Of a stretch of 64,000 bases of DNA, positions 45,086 through 54,977 are shown in pieces; positions within the stretch are counted from its first letter, which is position 1; the number at the start of each line of letters is the position of its first letter. Location of the stretch: the NCBI RefSeq assembly GCF_025398335.1, contig NZ_JAODOO010000014.1, positions 50,125 through 114,124 on the forward strand. The letters are read 5' to 3'. The notes beneath the pieces were generated by a model. It saw nothing but the letters and a program-made list of their open reading frames with translations. It was not told the origin of the DNA and made no database searches. The position numbers were made by a program, and so were the translations under genes. The stretch comes from Clostridium sp. CX1. GTDB lineage: Bacteria > Bacillota > Clostridia > Clostridiales > Clostridiaceae.

Positions 45086-45661
45086 ATGTATAATAAGCAA
45101 TTTTTCTCTTGTCCTTACTACAGGAATCAAGCTGCTTACCCTTTCTTTAATGCACAGTGGAGAGTTAATGCACAAAAGTTTGCAGCTGTTAGTGGTACCG
45201 TTACGAGAATTGAGGATTTTAACTTAGGTCAAGATGGTGCATCAGCAGGTTGCTATAAATTAATGTCGCTAGAAAGTAAGGATGTGGGTCCTGTAAATTT
45301 TGTGATATCCACGGAAACTTACTTTGTAGATCATAAAGTGGTTGATGTAGGAGACGAGGTAACTGGATTTTATGATGCAAATGCACCTGCCATTCTTATT
45401 TATCCTCCTCAATATCCTGCAATTGTTATAGCAAAAGACACAGAATATGAAAAAGTTGCGGTAGACTATTTTGATAATCAACTTATAAGCAGCGATGGAA
45501 ACTTGAAACTAAATATAGCGCCATCTACTGAGATAATTCTCACAAATGACCAGCCCTTTAACAGATACCCTGGAAATAGAAATCTAATTGTTGTCTATGG
45601 ACCTACAACCAAGAGCATACCTGCTCAAACTACTCCATATAAAATTATTGTTCTTTGCTAA
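45086..45661 (+). CDS. Conserved hypothetical beta-rich protein
   Basis: The 191-residue protein has no signal peptide or membrane segment and no family I can name. The N-terminus (FFSCPYYRNQAAYPFFN) is aromatic-rich. The middle (FAAVSGTVTRIEDF, YKLMSLESKDVGPVNFVIS, VGDEVTGFYDANAPAILIYPPQYPAIVIA) reads like an OB-fold or beta-barrel. Aromatic, Tyr/Pro-rich beginnings like this occur in clostridial spore-surface proteins, but this is only suggestive. AAAGGAG precedes the ATG. Confidence 0.6.
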   Translation: MYNKQFFSCPYYRNQAAYPFFNAQWRVNAQKFAAVSGTVTRIEDFNLGQDGASAGCYKLMSLESKDVGPVNFVISTETYFVDHKVVDVGDEVTGFYDANAPAILIYPPQYPAIVIAKDTEYEKVAVDYFDNQLISSDGNLKLNIAPSTEIILTNDQPFNRYPGNRNLIVVYGPTTKSIPAQTTPYKIIVLC

Positions 45662-45837
45662 ATTAAGATATGCTAAGTGAAAAACTATCTTAATGCTGCT
45701 TATACACTTATCACAGACCAAATTCCTATAAAAGAGCAAAATAAAACCTTAAAGATATTCCGTATAGAAATGATTTTGATAACTTATAATAATTCTAGAA
45801 AATTTAAATTTCACTCTATACGGAAGAAGGGGTTAAA

Positions 45838-48309
45838 TTGCACAAAAAACCGAAAGTAGTCAGGTCTATTTTATTCACACTGTTGTTAACCTTTATTTCA
45901 TCTTTGCTATTATTAAATAAAGGTGTTCTAGCTGAAGATTCTAGCGGTAATACTGTAAATCTTGTGCTAGATGCAATAAATTACAACGACATACTACCAA
46001 AAAACTTTCGAAAGACTACAGACCTAAAAGTCTTAGAAAGTAAGAAGGATCTAAACTTAAAAGGATTAGATAAGTTGAATATTTCTGGAAGTCAACAATT
46101 TTCAGGAAACAATCTTCCTCTTTTAGTTAAGGCCATTGGAACTTCAATGCCTATAACTGTAATGGATTTAAGGCAGGAGTCCCATGGATTTATCAATGGA
46201 TATGCAGTTAGCTGGGCTGATGCGAGAAACAATGCTAACGTAGGTTTAACAAAGGAACAGGTTCTATCAGATGAAGCTAATAAACTAAAAAGTATTAAAT
46301 TAAATGAGCCTATTAGTTTTTATAATCATCCAAAGGTAACAATAACTCCAACAAAGGTTCAAGATGAAAAACAGCTTGTTACATCCAATTCTCTATCCTA
46401 TAATAGAATAACCGTTAGAGATGGTGGAATACCTACAGATGACATGGTTGATTATTTCATTGAATCTGTAAAAACTCTACCTAAAGATTCTTGGTTACAC
46501 TTCCATTGTAAGCAGGGCATAGGAAGAACTAGTACTTTTATGATTATGTATGATATGACTAGAAACTATAAAGAAGTTAATGCGGATAATATTATAAAAA
46601 GACAAATAGCATTGGCAAACTATAAAGAAAGCACTGAAGAATCTTTTTATAGTGATGAAAGAATGAATTTTTTACAAAAGTTTTATGAGTACTGCCAAAA
46701 AAATGGAGATTCCTTTAATGTAAAATGGAGCCAGTGGAAAAAGTCTTCCAGTACTAGCAGCACAGCGGCTTTTTCTGCTAGTCCTACCTTAGAAAATACT
46801 TCTAGCTATATAAAAAATTCAATAACTCCTACGTCTTTGTATGTTGTTTCTCAAGATTCAATGACACCTAGTGAAAGAACAATGGTAACTACCCTTCAAG
46901 GGGTAGTTAATAACCATTGTTCTTCTCAAATATATACACTTAATTCTTCCCAGCCTGATTATAAGATATGGCTTCAGGACTTAAAAGATAATTATAAGGT
47001 TTCTTATAAAATCCTTTCAGATCCCTGGGAATTACTAACCATATATAAAGATTACATAGATGGATATGTGCTTTATAGTAAAAAAGCACAAAAGGATCCC
47101 TCAATAAATAATGCCTGTTCTCTTGCTTCGTTAAATAAAGCTATAGCTATTGATGAATCTATAGAATCTAAAGTAAGGCAAAAGGGCATTACAAAAATTA
47201 TTGGAGATTGTAGAAATACAGGTGAGAGTTGGGCTTATGATAACCTATGGAACAAAGGATTAAATCATTCACTGGTAATTCAGCTTTCTCCTGATAAAGC
47301 TAGTCCATTAAGAGATTATGCTGTAATGACAAAGTCCTTGGTATTTTATGAGGATAGTATAAAAGATACAGCTCTAAGAGATAGGATATTTTCTTCTATG
47401 AAGGATAATGCTATATGTTTAGGTTGGGGTCCCGATGAATTTACTAATGTAAGCACAGCATCGAAACATGGTGTAAGTGTAGTTGCTGCAGATTGGTCAT
47501 ATAACTTAACTACATTAAGTGCTTTTCCCTCATTACCTGTCACTAAAAAAACTTCATTAACAATTCCTAAAGAAGATAATGTTCATTATGTAACTTTCAT
47601 CATGTCTGATGGAGATAATCAGCAGTGGAATCTTGGAATTAACTATGGTTCTTCTAAATGGTTTGGCTTTCCTAATAAAGATAAGCTCAATTTAGGATGG
47701 TCTATGAGTCCTTCTTTATATTACCTGTCTCCTACTGTTTTCAACCTATACTATAAAGCCATAAATACTAAAAAGACTAACAATAACTTTATTGTTTCAC
47801 CTTCTGGAAATGGATATATGTATCCAAGTAAATTTAACAGTAATAAATTAAACAGTTATATTAATACATTAAATGATTATATGGAAAAATTGCAGGAAAA
47901 GTATGTAGCAATTATAGACGATTCAGCTTTTAATAAAATTGACCTTTGGGATAAGTTTACTGAAAAATCAAATATCCAAGGATTATTTTATCTGGATTAC
48001 CACAGGCACGATAACTATCATGGAAAAATTTTATGGTCTAATAATAAGCCTTTAGTTTCCTGTAGGGATTTGCTTTGGAGTGGTATTCAAAATGAAGATG
48101 AATTAGTAAGAAAAATTAATGATAGGGTTAATTTAGGACAAATTGATGTTACTAGTCCGGAGGCTTATAGCTTTGTTTATGTTCATGTTTGGAGCAAAGG
48201 TGTTAGTAATGTAGAAGAAGTGGTAAAAAAGTTAGAACAAAATCCTACAGTAAGAGTAGTTACTCCTGAAATATTTATGAAATTGATAAAAGAGAATGTT
48301 AAGCACTAG
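45838..48309 (+). CDS. Secreted cysteine-phytase/tyrosine-phosphatase-like domain fused to GxGYxYP domain
   Basis: The 823-residue protein has an N-terminal signal peptide (residues ~10-31). Residues ~55-295 form a cysteine phosphatase of the phytase (PTPLP) type, with the P-loop HCKQGIGRT, His223 and catalytic Cys224, preceded by YNRITVRDGGIPTDDMVDYF. After a Ser-rich linker (~298-320), residues ~325-820 match the GxGYxYP putative glycoside hydrolase family: MVTTLQGVVNN, DGDNQQWNLGINYG, FIVSPSGNGYMYPSKF with the family motif at 657-663, and a C-terminal DYHRHDNYHGKI. It starts at a TTG with AAGGGG. It probably acts outside the cell on phosphorylated polyols or glycans; the fusion is unusual. 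Confidence 0.85.
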   Translation: MHKKPKVVRSILFTLLLTFISSLLLLNKGVLAEDSSGNTVNLVLDAINYNDILPKNFRKTTDLKVLESKKDLNLKGLDKLNISGSQQFSGNNLPLLVKAIGTSMPITVMDLRQESHGFINGYAVSWADARNNANVGLTKEQVLSDEANKLKSIKLNEPISFYNHPKVTITPTKVQDEKQLVTSNSLSYNRITVRDGGIPTDDMVDYFIESVKTLPKDSWLHFHCKQGIGRTSTFMIMYDMTRNYKEVNADNIIKRQIALANYKESTEESFYSDERMNFLQKFYEYCQKNGDSFNVKWSQWKKSSSTSSTAAFSASPTLENTSSYIKNSITPTSLYVVSQDSMTPSERTMVTTLQGVVNNHCSSQIYTLNSSQPDYKIWLQDLKDNYKVSYKILSDPWELLTIYKDYIDGYVLYSKKAQKDPSINNACSLASLNKAIAIDESIESKVRQKGITKIIGDCRNTGESWAYDNLWNKGLNHSLVIQLSPDKASPLRDYAVMTKSLVFYEDSIKDTALRDRIFSSMKDNAICLGWGPDEFTNVSTASKHGVSVVAADWSYNLTTLSAFPSLPVTKKTSLTIPKEDNVHYVTFIMSDGDNQQWNLGINYGSSKWFGFPNKDKLNLGWSMSPSLYYLSPTVFNLYYKAINTKKTNNNFIVSPSGNGYMYPSKFNSNKLNSYINTLNDYMEKLQEKYVAIIDDSAFNKIDLWDKFTEKSNIQGLFYLDYHRHDNYHGKILWSNNKPLVSCRDLLWSGIQNEDELVRKINDRVNLGQIDVTSPEAYSFVYVHVWSKGVSNVEEVVKKLEQNPTVRVVTPEIFMKLIKENVKH

Positions 48310-48351
48310 GATTTCTGAAAGGAGTATCAATTCCATAACTTTAAAAAATTT

Positions 48352-48391
48352 TAAGCCAATGCTTAATAACACTAAGTATTGGCTTAAAATT
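48352..48391 (+). terminator. Terminator hairpin of the dispersed family, copy 2
   Basis: AAGCCAATGCTTA pairs with TAAGTATTGGCTT, flanked by AAAATTTT/AAAATTTTTT, so it can act on both strands. Confidence 0.8.
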
Positions 48392-48596
48392 TTTTAATTA
48401 TGTTATACCAAAATTGGTGTTATTTATTGGCAAATGTTGTTCGTTAATTTATAATCATATATGGAGAAAATGTTAAAGGCAACAACAATATTGTCATTTA
48501 TTTTTAAAGTATTAACAATTTGCGGGGTAATGGATATACTAAAACAAATATATGTTGCAAAAATAAAAAGTTTATAAGACTTAGGGGGGGCCTATC

Positions 48597-49442
48597 ATGA
48601 TTGAAAATGAAATATTAAGAAGGTACTGTGATGAAATTGCACCTGTGTTTATAGCAATGTTGCCTAGAGACAATCTAGTGTTCTGTATAACAGATGAAGA
48701 AACAGTTTGTATTTACGAATACCAAGGCAAAAACTCTGCTAATCAACAAGTAAAAGGCAAAGCTATGAGAGAAGTTATGCCGCCGTATATAGCTCAAAGT
48801 TTTGAAAAGGCACTGAAAGGAAATGTTATATCAGAGACAATAGACAAAAGCATAATGGGCATGTCATTTAGAAATTATATATCACCTATAAAAGATGGGG
48901 AAAAGGTGATAGGATTATGCATAATATGTCTTGTAGTTGAAAATGTAAATGTATTGCATAATATTAGTGATAATTTAGTATCTACATCAGAAGAAATAGT
49001 AGCAACATCAGAGGAAATAGCTAACTCAGCAAATGAATTGTCAAAATCTATAGAAGACCTAAGAGGATATAGTGACGATGTGACAGAACAAATAGGAAAG
49101 ACTAATAATATTTTACAGTTCATAGAAGAAGTAGCATCCCAATCAAATTTATTAGGTTTAAATGCTGCTATTGAGGCGGCTCGTGCAGGGGAGCATGGTC
49201 GTGGTTTTTCTGTTGTAGCTGAAGAAATAAGAAAGATGGCAACTAACAGTAAATCATCTGTTACAAAAATAACGGATATACTGCAATCAATAAAGCAGCA
49301 AAACGATAGAATGTCTGATAAGATAAATGACATAACTGAATTATCCAGCCAGCAGGCAGCTTCAACAGAAGAAATAACAGCTTCAATGTCTAGTCTGACA
49401 AAGTCAGCTGAAGACTTAAATAATATAGCAAATACACTGTAG
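48597..49442 (+). CDS. Soluble methyl-accepting chemotaxis-type signalling protein
   Basis: The 281-residue protein has no membrane segment. Residues 1-115 are a small sensor domain of alpha/beta type ([66 protein letters not shown]). Residues ~120-280 are a shortened MCP signalling hairpin with the conserved tip [38 protein letters not shown]. It should bind CheA/CheW in the cytoplasm. The coiled coil is shorter than in full receptors. AGGGGGGG precedes the ATG. Confidence 0.87.
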   Translation: MIENEILRRYCDEIAPVFIAMLPRDNLVFCITDEETVCIYEYQGKNSANQQVKGKAMREVMPPYIAQSFEKALKGNVISETIDKSIMGMSFRNYISPIKDGEKVIGLCIICLVVENVNVLHNISDNLVSTSEEIVATSEEIANSANELSKSIEDLRGYSDDVTEQIGKTNNILQFIEEVASQSNLLGLNAAIEAARAGEHGRGFSVVAEEIRKMATNSKSSVTKITDILQSIKQQNDRMSDKINDITELSSQQAASTEEITASMSSLTKSAEDLNNIANTL

Positions 49443-49506
49443 AATATATATTCAGTCAGTGTTAAATTGAAAGTTAAAAAAGTAATAATAGTAAATAAAA
49501 ATTTTT

Positions 49507-49556
49507 GGAGATGTCTTAAAATGCACATATATGTATTTTGAGACATCTCCTTTTTT
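49507..49556 (+). terminator. Terminator hairpin
   Basis: GGAGATGTCT pairs with AGACATCTCC, continuing through AAAAT/ATTTT around a CATATATG core, followed by TTTTTT. The core AATGCACATATATG resembles that of the ftsH terminator at 38331. Confidence 0.9.
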
Positions 49557-49848
49557 CATACCTAAAAACAAAGAATGCTGTCGCACTTAGAAATTTTCTA
49601 ATTATGGGAGGGCCTAATTTTCATGAAATACCTATTAATAGGCCAGTAGCTCCTGTACATAAAAAAATCAAAAGGATATAGTGCCTGCTTGATTAGTAAT
49701 AAAACAAGATAAGATGGTACGGTTAACCTCATATGTGAATAATATGGTAATTAGATAAATAATAAAGATAAGAAGTAACAAATTTAGTAACCTAAACCTG
49801 TAACTTTTTATTAAGCCATGTAATCATTGAAGTTTGGGGGATAACAGT

Positions 49849-50949
49849 ATGAAAAAAACAATTTATAATATCTTCTCTAATATGATATTTCGTGGTCGTA
49901 ATGAAGCTAATATCAAAGTAAAAGCAATTACATCAAGGCAATTTCCCTATAAAATTGAAGTTATCGCTGAAAATTTATATGTACCTTGGGCCTTAGCGAT
50001 GAACTATGAAGGTAAGCTATATTTTACAGAGCGCTCTGGGGCAATTAGGATTATTGAAGGTGGCAAACTTTATCCGCAGCCACTGATAACATTTAGTGCA
50101 CCCTTTGTAAGTCAGGGAGAAGGCGGCTTGATGGGCATTGCTCTAGATCCAAATTATTCACAAAACCATTATATGTATGTTATGCATTCATATGCAGAAG
50201 GTAATCGAATCTATAATCGAGTTGTCAGATTGATTGAAAGCAACAATAGAGCATCTATTGACCGAGTTCTTCTCGATAAAATTCCTGGGGGCCAAATTCA
50301 CAATGGAGGAAGGCTAAAGATAGGTCCGGATCAGAAATTATATGTAACAACAGGAGATGCAGGGAATTCTGCATTGGCACAAAACCCAACAAGTACAGCT
50401 GGGAAAATACTGCGAATAGAATTAGACGGCAGGGTTCCTAAAGATAATCCAATTATTAATTCACCTGTTTATAGCCTAGGTCACCGAAACCCACAAGGTT
50501 TAGCCTGGAATTCAAAAAATGTCTTGTATGCATCGGAGCATGGACAGTCAGCACATGATGAGATAAACATAATACAACCAGGAGCCAATTATGGCTGGCC
50601 TCTCGTTCAAGGATCTGAAGACTCCAAGGAAGTTATTATACAAAAGCCCTTGATACACAGTGGAGAAGATACATGGGCACCCTCTGGTATTACCTTCGTA
50701 AATCAAGGACCATGGCAAGGAAAATTACTGGTTGCTACTTTGCGTGGACAGCAACTACTAGCTATCTCGTTGAATGAAAAAGGAACGGTAGTGAAGAAGG
50801 TAGAATCATGGCTCCGGAATGAGTATGGGCGTTTACGTGAGGTTATTCAAGGGAAAGATGGATCACTTTATCTGACAACAAGTAATAGGGATGGCAGAGG
50901 GAATCCTGATATAGCTGATGATAAAGTTATCCAGCTCATTCCGAAATAA
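49849..50949 (+). CDS. PQQ-type soluble sugar dehydrogenase homologue (glucose/sorbosone dehydrogenase family)
   Basis: The 366-residue six-bladed beta-propeller protein matches the GSDH/YliI family: AENLYVPWALAMNYEGKLYFTERSG, GEGGLMGIALDPNYSQNHYMYV, GGQIHNGGRLKIGPDQKLYVTTGDAGN, LGHRNPQGLAWN, EHGQSAHDEINII and GANYGWPLV. The His and Lys/Arg residues that bind PQQ in relatives appear present. No signal peptide is obvious, and no PQQ biosynthesis gene is in the window, so the cofactor would need to be scavenged or the role differs. The start at ATG 49849 follows TTGGGGGG. Confidence 0.85.
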   Translation: MKKTIYNIFSNMIFRGRNEANIKVKAITSRQFPYKIEVIAENLYVPWALAMNYEGKLYFTERSGAIRIIEGGKLYPQPLITFSAPFVSQGEGGLMGIALDPNYSQNHYMYVMHSYAEGNRIYNRVVRLIESNNRASIDRVLLDKIPGGQIHNGGRLKIGPDQKLYVTTGDAGNSALAQNPTSTAGKILRIELDGRVPKDNPIINSPVYSLGHRNPQGLAWNSKNVLYASEHGQSAHDEINIIQPGANYGWPLVQGSEDSKEVIIQKPLIHSGEDTWAPSGITFVNQGPWQGKLLVATLRGQQLLAISLNEKGTVVKKVESWLRNEYGRLREVIQGKDGSLYLTTSNRDGRGNPDIADDKVIQLIPK

Positions 50950-51122
50950 AGCTATATTTATAGGACACATTCATTTATTTGAACAACAATAAAATCCGTT
51001 AAAGTATAGAAAAATAGTAGGTAGGCATTAGGAGTCCTTTTCTGTTTTTCGTGACCAGTGTCACGGCATTGGAAGCATTTTCATGATAGAATGAATGAAA
51101 AAAGAAAATGTGCGAGGAAACT

Positions 51123-51461
51123 ATGAAAAAGAAAGTTGGAATTATAAACTGTTTTGAGGTATCTACAAGATGTTCCGGTTCTGGCTGCTTTAAGGCTTTT
51201 AATAATAAAGGAGATTCATTTGAAAATTATGATGGTGAAGCAGAATTAGTAAGTTTTGTGCATTGTAATGGTTGTAGTGAGGATTCAGTGGAGCAGGTGG
51301 TGGCAAGGGCACAAAGGATGAAAAAGGTTGGGGTAACCACAATACACTTATCATCCTGTGTAAGATCTAAATGCTCTTTTTATAAAGAATTTATAGACGC
51401 TTTATCAAAAGACTTTGAAGTCATTGGTTATACTCATGGCAGTGCAAAGAAAAAAACTTAG
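51123..51461 (+). CDS. CGGC-domain protein
   Basis: A 112-residue Cys-rich protein of the CGGC family: VGIINCFEVSTRCSGSGCFKAFN, LVSFVHCNGC, VVARAQRMKKVGVTTIHLSSCVRSKCSFYKEFI. The family motif CGGC is CNGC here, and about eight cysteines suggest metal binding. Function unknown. The start at ATG 51123 is preferred (GAGGAAACT just upstream); an ATG at 51108 in frame is possible. Confidence 0.82.
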   Translation: MKKKVGIINCFEVSTRCSGSGCFKAFNNKGDSFENYDGEAELVSFVHCNGCSEDSVEQVVARAQRMKKVGVTTIHLSSCVRSKCSFYKEFIDALSKDFEVIGYTHGSAKKKT

Positions 51462-51540
51462 TTAGAAACTAAATGCCGAAGTTTTGGAATTTTTTTTGAG
51501 CTAAGCTAAAGAAGGCACAACTGCAGCAATTTCTATATTA

Positions 51541-51576
51541 GTCCCTTCAGTATAAATATAAACTGAAGGGACTTTT
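51541..51576 (+). terminator. Terminator-like hairpin
   Basis: GTCCCTTCAGT pairs with ACTGAAGGGAC around AT-rich sequence, followed by TTTTA. It is short of a full T-run. Confidence 0.6.
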
Positions 51577-51844
51577 AGCAACTTGCAATAGTTGTGCTAT
51601 AGGTTTTTTATGTGACATTACAATATAGGTATGCATAAATTATTCTATTAGATAATACATTTTAGAATAATATGGATGAAGCTGGGTGTTTAGCATATAA
51701 TAATTATATAGCTGTATTGTACTTGGTTGGCATTATTTATATAATGGAAAAGGAAAGATGAAAGGTCCGCTGCTATAAATAAACAATAAGATAGTACAAG
51801 CATCTTTAAAAGCAAAAGATAAATAAAAAAGAGGAGGAAGATAA

Positions 51845-52747
51845 ATGCATAACGAAAAGACTGCTGGTGTAATATATACAGCTGCTGCATATATATTGTG
51901 GGGTATTTTGCCTATATACTGGAAATTAATAGATAGCGTATTTCCAATAGAGATTTTATCTAACAGAATTCTATGGGCCTTTGTATTTACAGTTATAATT
52001 ATTGCAGCAACGAAACAATGGGAAGAGTTAAAGCGTATAATAAAGGATAAGAAACAAATGTTTTACATATTTATTGCATCAATTCTTATCGCCTTTAACT
52101 GGGGGTTATATATTTGGGCTGTTAACTCAGGCAGGATTGTAGACGCCAGTCTAGGATATTATATTAATCCATTATTCTCAGTGGCTTTGGGAATGGTGTT
52201 TTTTAATGAAAAACTGACTTATTGGCAGAAGGCTGCTCTTTCTATTGCTGCTGCTGGTGTTATAATTAAAACTCTGCAATATGGTAGAATTCCGTGGATT
52301 TCTTTAGGACTAGCTGTTTCCTTTGGACTATACGGTGCAATGAAGAAATCTGTTAAGGCTAGCTCCATAGTTGGCTTAACTCTTGAAACAACTATGCTTA
52401 CTCCCATTGCTGCAGCATATATAGCATCAAGGCATTTTAGTGGAGTAGGTGCTTTTGATAAGGGAGGCACGGTAGTAATCCTTTTACTTATAGGCTCTGG
52501 GGTAGTTACAGCTATTCCACTGCTGCTTTTTGCAAGTGGAGCAAAGAGACTACCTATGTCACTACTTGGCTTTATTCAATATATCTCACCAACAATTAGC
52601 TTGATTATTGGAGTTTTTCTCTATCATGAAGCTTTTACAGTAGTTGATATGATAAGCTTTGGTTTTATATGGGCAGCATTAGCTATATATTCTGTTCCAC
52701 AAATGGGATTGATTAAAAAACATAAGAATGTAGAACCAGTTGGCTAA
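51845..52747 (+). CDS. rarD: RarD-type EamA-family transporter
   Basis: The 300-residue protein has ten predicted membrane segments in two EamA repeats. RarD hallmarks are AAYILWGILPIYWKLI, IEILSNRILWAFVFT, NWGLYIWAVNSGRIVDASLGYYINPL and LLGFIQYISPTISLI. It was named for chloramphenicol resistance in other bacteria, but its normal substrate is unclear. GAGGAGGAAG precedes the ATG. Confidence 0.92.
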   Translation: MHNEKTAGVIYTAAAYILWGILPIYWKLIDSVFPIEILSNRILWAFVFTVIIIAATKQWEELKRIIKDKKQMFYIFIASILIAFNWGLYIWAVNSGRIVDASLGYYINPLFSVALGMVFFNEKLTYWQKAALSIAAAGVIIKTLQYGRIPWISLGLAVSFGLYGAMKKSVKASSIVGLTLETTMLTPIAAAYIASRHFSGVGAFDKGGTVVILLLIGSGVVTAIPLLLFASGAKRLPMSLLGFIQYISPTISLIIGVFLYHEAFTVVDMISFGFIWAALAIYSVPQMGLIKKHKNVEPVG

Positions 52748-52785
52748 ATGAATTTGGACTTAAACCGATAAGTATACTTAAAGCT

Positions 52786-52823
52786 AAAAGCCAATGCTTA
52801 ACATACCAAGCATTGGCTTTTAG
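52786..52823 (+). terminator. Terminator hairpin of the dispersed family, copy 3
   Basis: AAAAGCCAATGCTT pairs with AAGCATTGGCTTTT over a short loop. It sits between the convergent rarD and CWB2 genes and can serve both. Confidence 0.8.
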
Positions 52824-52861
52824 TCTGTCTAATTCTGTAAGTTAGATAGACAGTGAAATAG

Positions 52862-54700
52862 CTATTCTACTAATTCCTTTTGAGAACCATCAAGGTGCAT
52901 TCTATAAAAAGAGTTAACAGTATAGGAGCTAGGATCCATTGTGTAATAATAAATCCATTCATCATCTACACTTATTCCAATTGCATTATCATCGCTTAAT
53001 TTAATATTTTCAGAGCCATCTACCTTGATTTTGTATAAATGGCTGTCCTGCTTGTCTACATAGTAGACCCAGCCATTTGATATATTGTAGTACCAAGTTT
53101 CTATATTACCGATACTGGTCTTTTCACTACCATCAGTTCTCATTTTATATAATTTACTATTTGATGTGAAATAAACCCATTCACTGTCAATAATATAACT
53201 ATGATTGTCAACATATTCATCACTTACCTTTGTCTTTCCGGACCCATCTAAGTTCATCTTATATAAAGTATTTAGTTCCGCTGTATTTTGATAATAAATA
53301 TAGTTTCCTGATACAGCTGCAGAATAGATACTGTCTTTACCTAGAGCAACCTTATTGGAGCCATCTGTATTCATTCTAAATAAAGTACCATAATTATAGT
53401 TTGTAACATAATAAATTTTATCACCCACTACCGTTAAATAGCTGCAAATATCATCATTATTAAGTCTTGTTTCTTCTGTTCCGTTGACTCTTGTTTTATA
53501 AATACCATTTGGACCATCATGACTAGCATACCTGGAAAAATAAATCCAATCATCAACTACATTTATATACTTTCCAAATTTGTTACTTAGTTTTATTTTT
53601 GAAGTACCATCTTTTTTGTATGCATATATGCTGTCAGATTTTTCTCCAGCGTAGGATATACCAAATGAATAATAAAGCCAGTCTCCTTGTTCAGCTACTG
53701 ATCCGCCATTTTTAATGTTACCGGAAGTATTTCCACGGGTTCTTAAGACATTTGAAACTCTTTCATCTGAAAGGGCTCCCCTTCCGCCTAATATTGTAGT
53801 CTGAGATATGGATGATGATTTTGAAGCTATAAAATTCTCAGTTGCCTGTCCAGAATAATCACTAACCATCACAACACAGGATGAATTCTTTGCAGCCAGC
53901 ACTGAACCAGCTAAGGCATCAGGAAAATTTTCACCGTTAGCTATATAGATTTTATTAAAGTTCAGTTCACTTTCAAACTTCTTTAATACTGCAATATTAG
54001 TATCATATCTGCTGTCCCCATATAGTCTTTCAGCATTAGGGAGGGTATCAAAAATATTATCACTTACAACATCATTTCCGCCAATTACATAGGTTTTGGT
54101 GATATTCCCCTTATTTATGTATTTACTTATAGAATCAGGCAGCTTGTCTGTAGGAGTGAGTATTATAGGCATAGATTTTTGAGCTGCGATTGGTGCCATA
54201 GACATTGCATCAGGAAAGTTTTCACCATTGGCTACTGTTAATTCTCCCTTAAAATCAAGTTGTTCTGCAACCTTAAGTGAAGTTTCATACCTATCTTGTC
54301 CAAAAAGACGTGTGGTTTCAATATTTAGTTGAGAAAGTCTTTTTTCTACATCACTTGGTACAACACCAGTACCACCTATAATAAACATTTGCTTTACATT
54401 TAGTCTTCTTAACTCATCTTCAACTCTGTTGTCTAAAGTTGCACCAGGATTTAATAGTATAGGTGCATTATATTTTTTAGCAAGTGGAGCTGCACTAAGG
54501 GCGTCAGGAAAATTTTCGCCGTTAGCTAATACAGCATACTCTGAACCACCAGCCCATCCATTTTTAGAAATTTCAATGGCAGTATCATATCTGTCGCTAC
54601 CCCAGATGCGCTGAGTGTTGTTTGATGCCAATGCTTTAGTTGACATAGAAAAGGTTATGCCAATAGTACATAGCACAAGTGCTAACTTGTTATTGAACAT
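52862..54700 (-). CDS. Cell-wall protein: three CWB2 repeats plus DUF5050 propeller
   Basis: The 612-residue secreted protein has a signal peptide (1-25). Three CWB2 cell-wall-binding modules (residues ~30-325) repeat RxWGxDRYxTA, NGENFPDALSAAPLA and MFIIGGTGVV-type blocks. CWB2 anchors proteins non-covalently to secondary wall polymers. Residues ~335-612 are DUF5050-like beta-propeller repeats of ~40 residues (DWIYYSF/NYIYYQN with YKMNLDGSGKTKVS). The ligand is unknown. GGAGG precedes the ATG. It is divergent from another CWB2 protein 277 bases away. Confidence 0.9.
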   Translation of the reverse strand: MFNNKLALVLCTIGITFSMSTKALASNNTQRIWGSDRYDTAIEISKNGWAGGSEYAVLANGENFPDALSAAPLAKKYNAPILLNPGATLDNRVEDELRRLNVKQMFIIGGTGVVPSDVEKRLSQLNIETTRLFGQDRYETSLKVAEQLDFKGELTVANGENFPDAMSMAPIAAQKSMPIILTPTDKLPDSISKYINKGNITKTYVIGGNDVVSDNIFDTLPNAERLYGDSRYDTNIAVLKKFESELNFNKIYIANGENFPDALAGSVLAAKNSSCVVMVSDYSGQATENFIASKSSSISQTTILGGRGALSDERVSNVLRTRGNTSGNIKNGGSVAEQGDWLYYSFGISYAGEKSDSIYAYKKDGTSKIKLSNKFGKYINVVDDWIYFSRYASHDGPNGIYKTRVNGTEETRLNNDDICSYLTVVGDKIYYVTNYNYGTLFRMNTDGSNKVALGKDSIYSAAVSGNYIYYQNTAELNTLYKMNLDGSGKTKVSDEYVDNHSYIIDSEWVYFTSNSKLYKMRTDGSEKTSIGNIETWYYNISNGWVYYVDKQDSHLYKIKVDGSENIKLSDDNAIGISVDDEWIYYYTMDPSSYTVNSFYRMHLDGSQKELVE

Positions 54701-54977
54701 TTTATTTCCTCCAATGTTAGTAAATTTTTTAAAATATTGTTAACCTTATTATAATATAAAAAGGCATAACATAAAAAGATTTAATTAGGTGCAGGGTTGG
54801 TGTAATGGAACTGATATAAAGATAAGATTAAAATAAGCGCAAGATATTCTTTTTAAAACATCATGGCAAGTACTGATTTATTGCATGGCTTTGGAGGGTA
54901 TTATCCCATTTGCATAGAATTAGTAATATTGGAATATTGTATAAAAGTACCTAAAGTTTGCAAGGGGGATATGTGCT

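Noticed and set aside
45677..45859. 60-residue ORF upstream of the phosphatase-GxGYxYP gene
   Set aside because: It overlaps the start and ribosome binding site of the real gene and has no coding signature.
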